Origin: Eubacterium sp.
Lineage (GTDB): Bacteria > Bacillota > Clostridia > Lachnospirales > Lachnospiraceae
NCBI GenBank assembly: GCA_003486385.1
Contig: DNFT01000033.1
Span: 5,241-17,278, forward strand
Direction: 5' to 3'
DNA length: 12,038 nucleotides
Shown here: positions 12,026 to 12,038 of the stretch, piece after piece
Layout: each line of letters starts with the position of its first letter
Position numbering within the stretch: the stretch's first letter is position 1
Made by a program: the position numbers and the translations under genes
The notes under the pieces: model-generated
What the model was told of the DNA's origin: nothing
What the model saw: the letters and a program-made list of their open reading frames with translations, nothing else
The model's database searches: none

Positions 12026-12038
12026 TTATTTTATAAAA

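Noticed and set aside
1..12038. CRISPR array, tRNA, rRNA, transposase, integrase or insertion-sequence ends
   Set aside because: None seen on either strand: no regularly spaced identical repeats, no cloverleaf with a CCA end, no transposase or recombinase motifs.

Overview
The window reads as chromosomal DNA of an anaerobic Gram-positive Firmicute, most likely a Clostridia/Lachnospiraceae member. The grounds are the gene order rplU-prp-rpmA-obgE-yhbY-nadD, strong AGGAGG-type ribosome binding sites, an L27 protein with the Firmicute N-terminal cleavage extension (sequence MLRMNLQFF before AHKKG) together with its protease Prp, and intrinsic terminators whose stems start with A-runs. No species call can be made from the sequence alone. 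Every gene I accept is on the + strand.

Layout. (1) 1-2706, core block: end of rplU (L21), prp, rpmA (L27), a terminator, obgE (ribosome-associated GTPase) and yhbY (CRM-domain ribosome-assembly protein). (2) 2707-8973, an accessory block of about 6.2 kb placed between yhbY and nadD, which usually lie next to each other. It is built of separate cassettes, most with their own promoter and terminator: a 603-residue AAA-type ATPase with a possible nuclease-like C-terminus; the decayed remnant of a probable antitoxin; an MNT nucleotidyltransferase / HEPN pair; a MarR regulator with a MATE multidrug exporter behind a promoter covered by two palindromes; and a YefM/YoeB-type toxin-antitoxin pair whose promoter carries a GTACAG/CTGTAC palindrome. 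(3) 8974-9576, nadD, back in the core. (4) 9577-12038, a second accessory stretch where yqeK and rsfS would normally follow: a fragment like the tail of an RlmD-type rRNA methyltransferase, an unknown open segment joined in frame to an aminoglycoside-phosphotransferase-like kinase, a Nudix hydrolase with a possible frameshift in an A7 tract, and a broken XRE regulator.

How it fits together. The core genes serve ribosome assembly and NAD synthesis. The inserted genes are typical cargo of a variable spot: two nucleotide- or RNA-directed toxin-antitoxin-like pairs, one efflux pump with its sensor, a kinase/Nudix pair of resistance or detoxification type, and three broken genes showing turnover. 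No transposase, integrase, tRNA, rRNA or CRISPR array was seen, so how this cargo arrived is not visible in the window.
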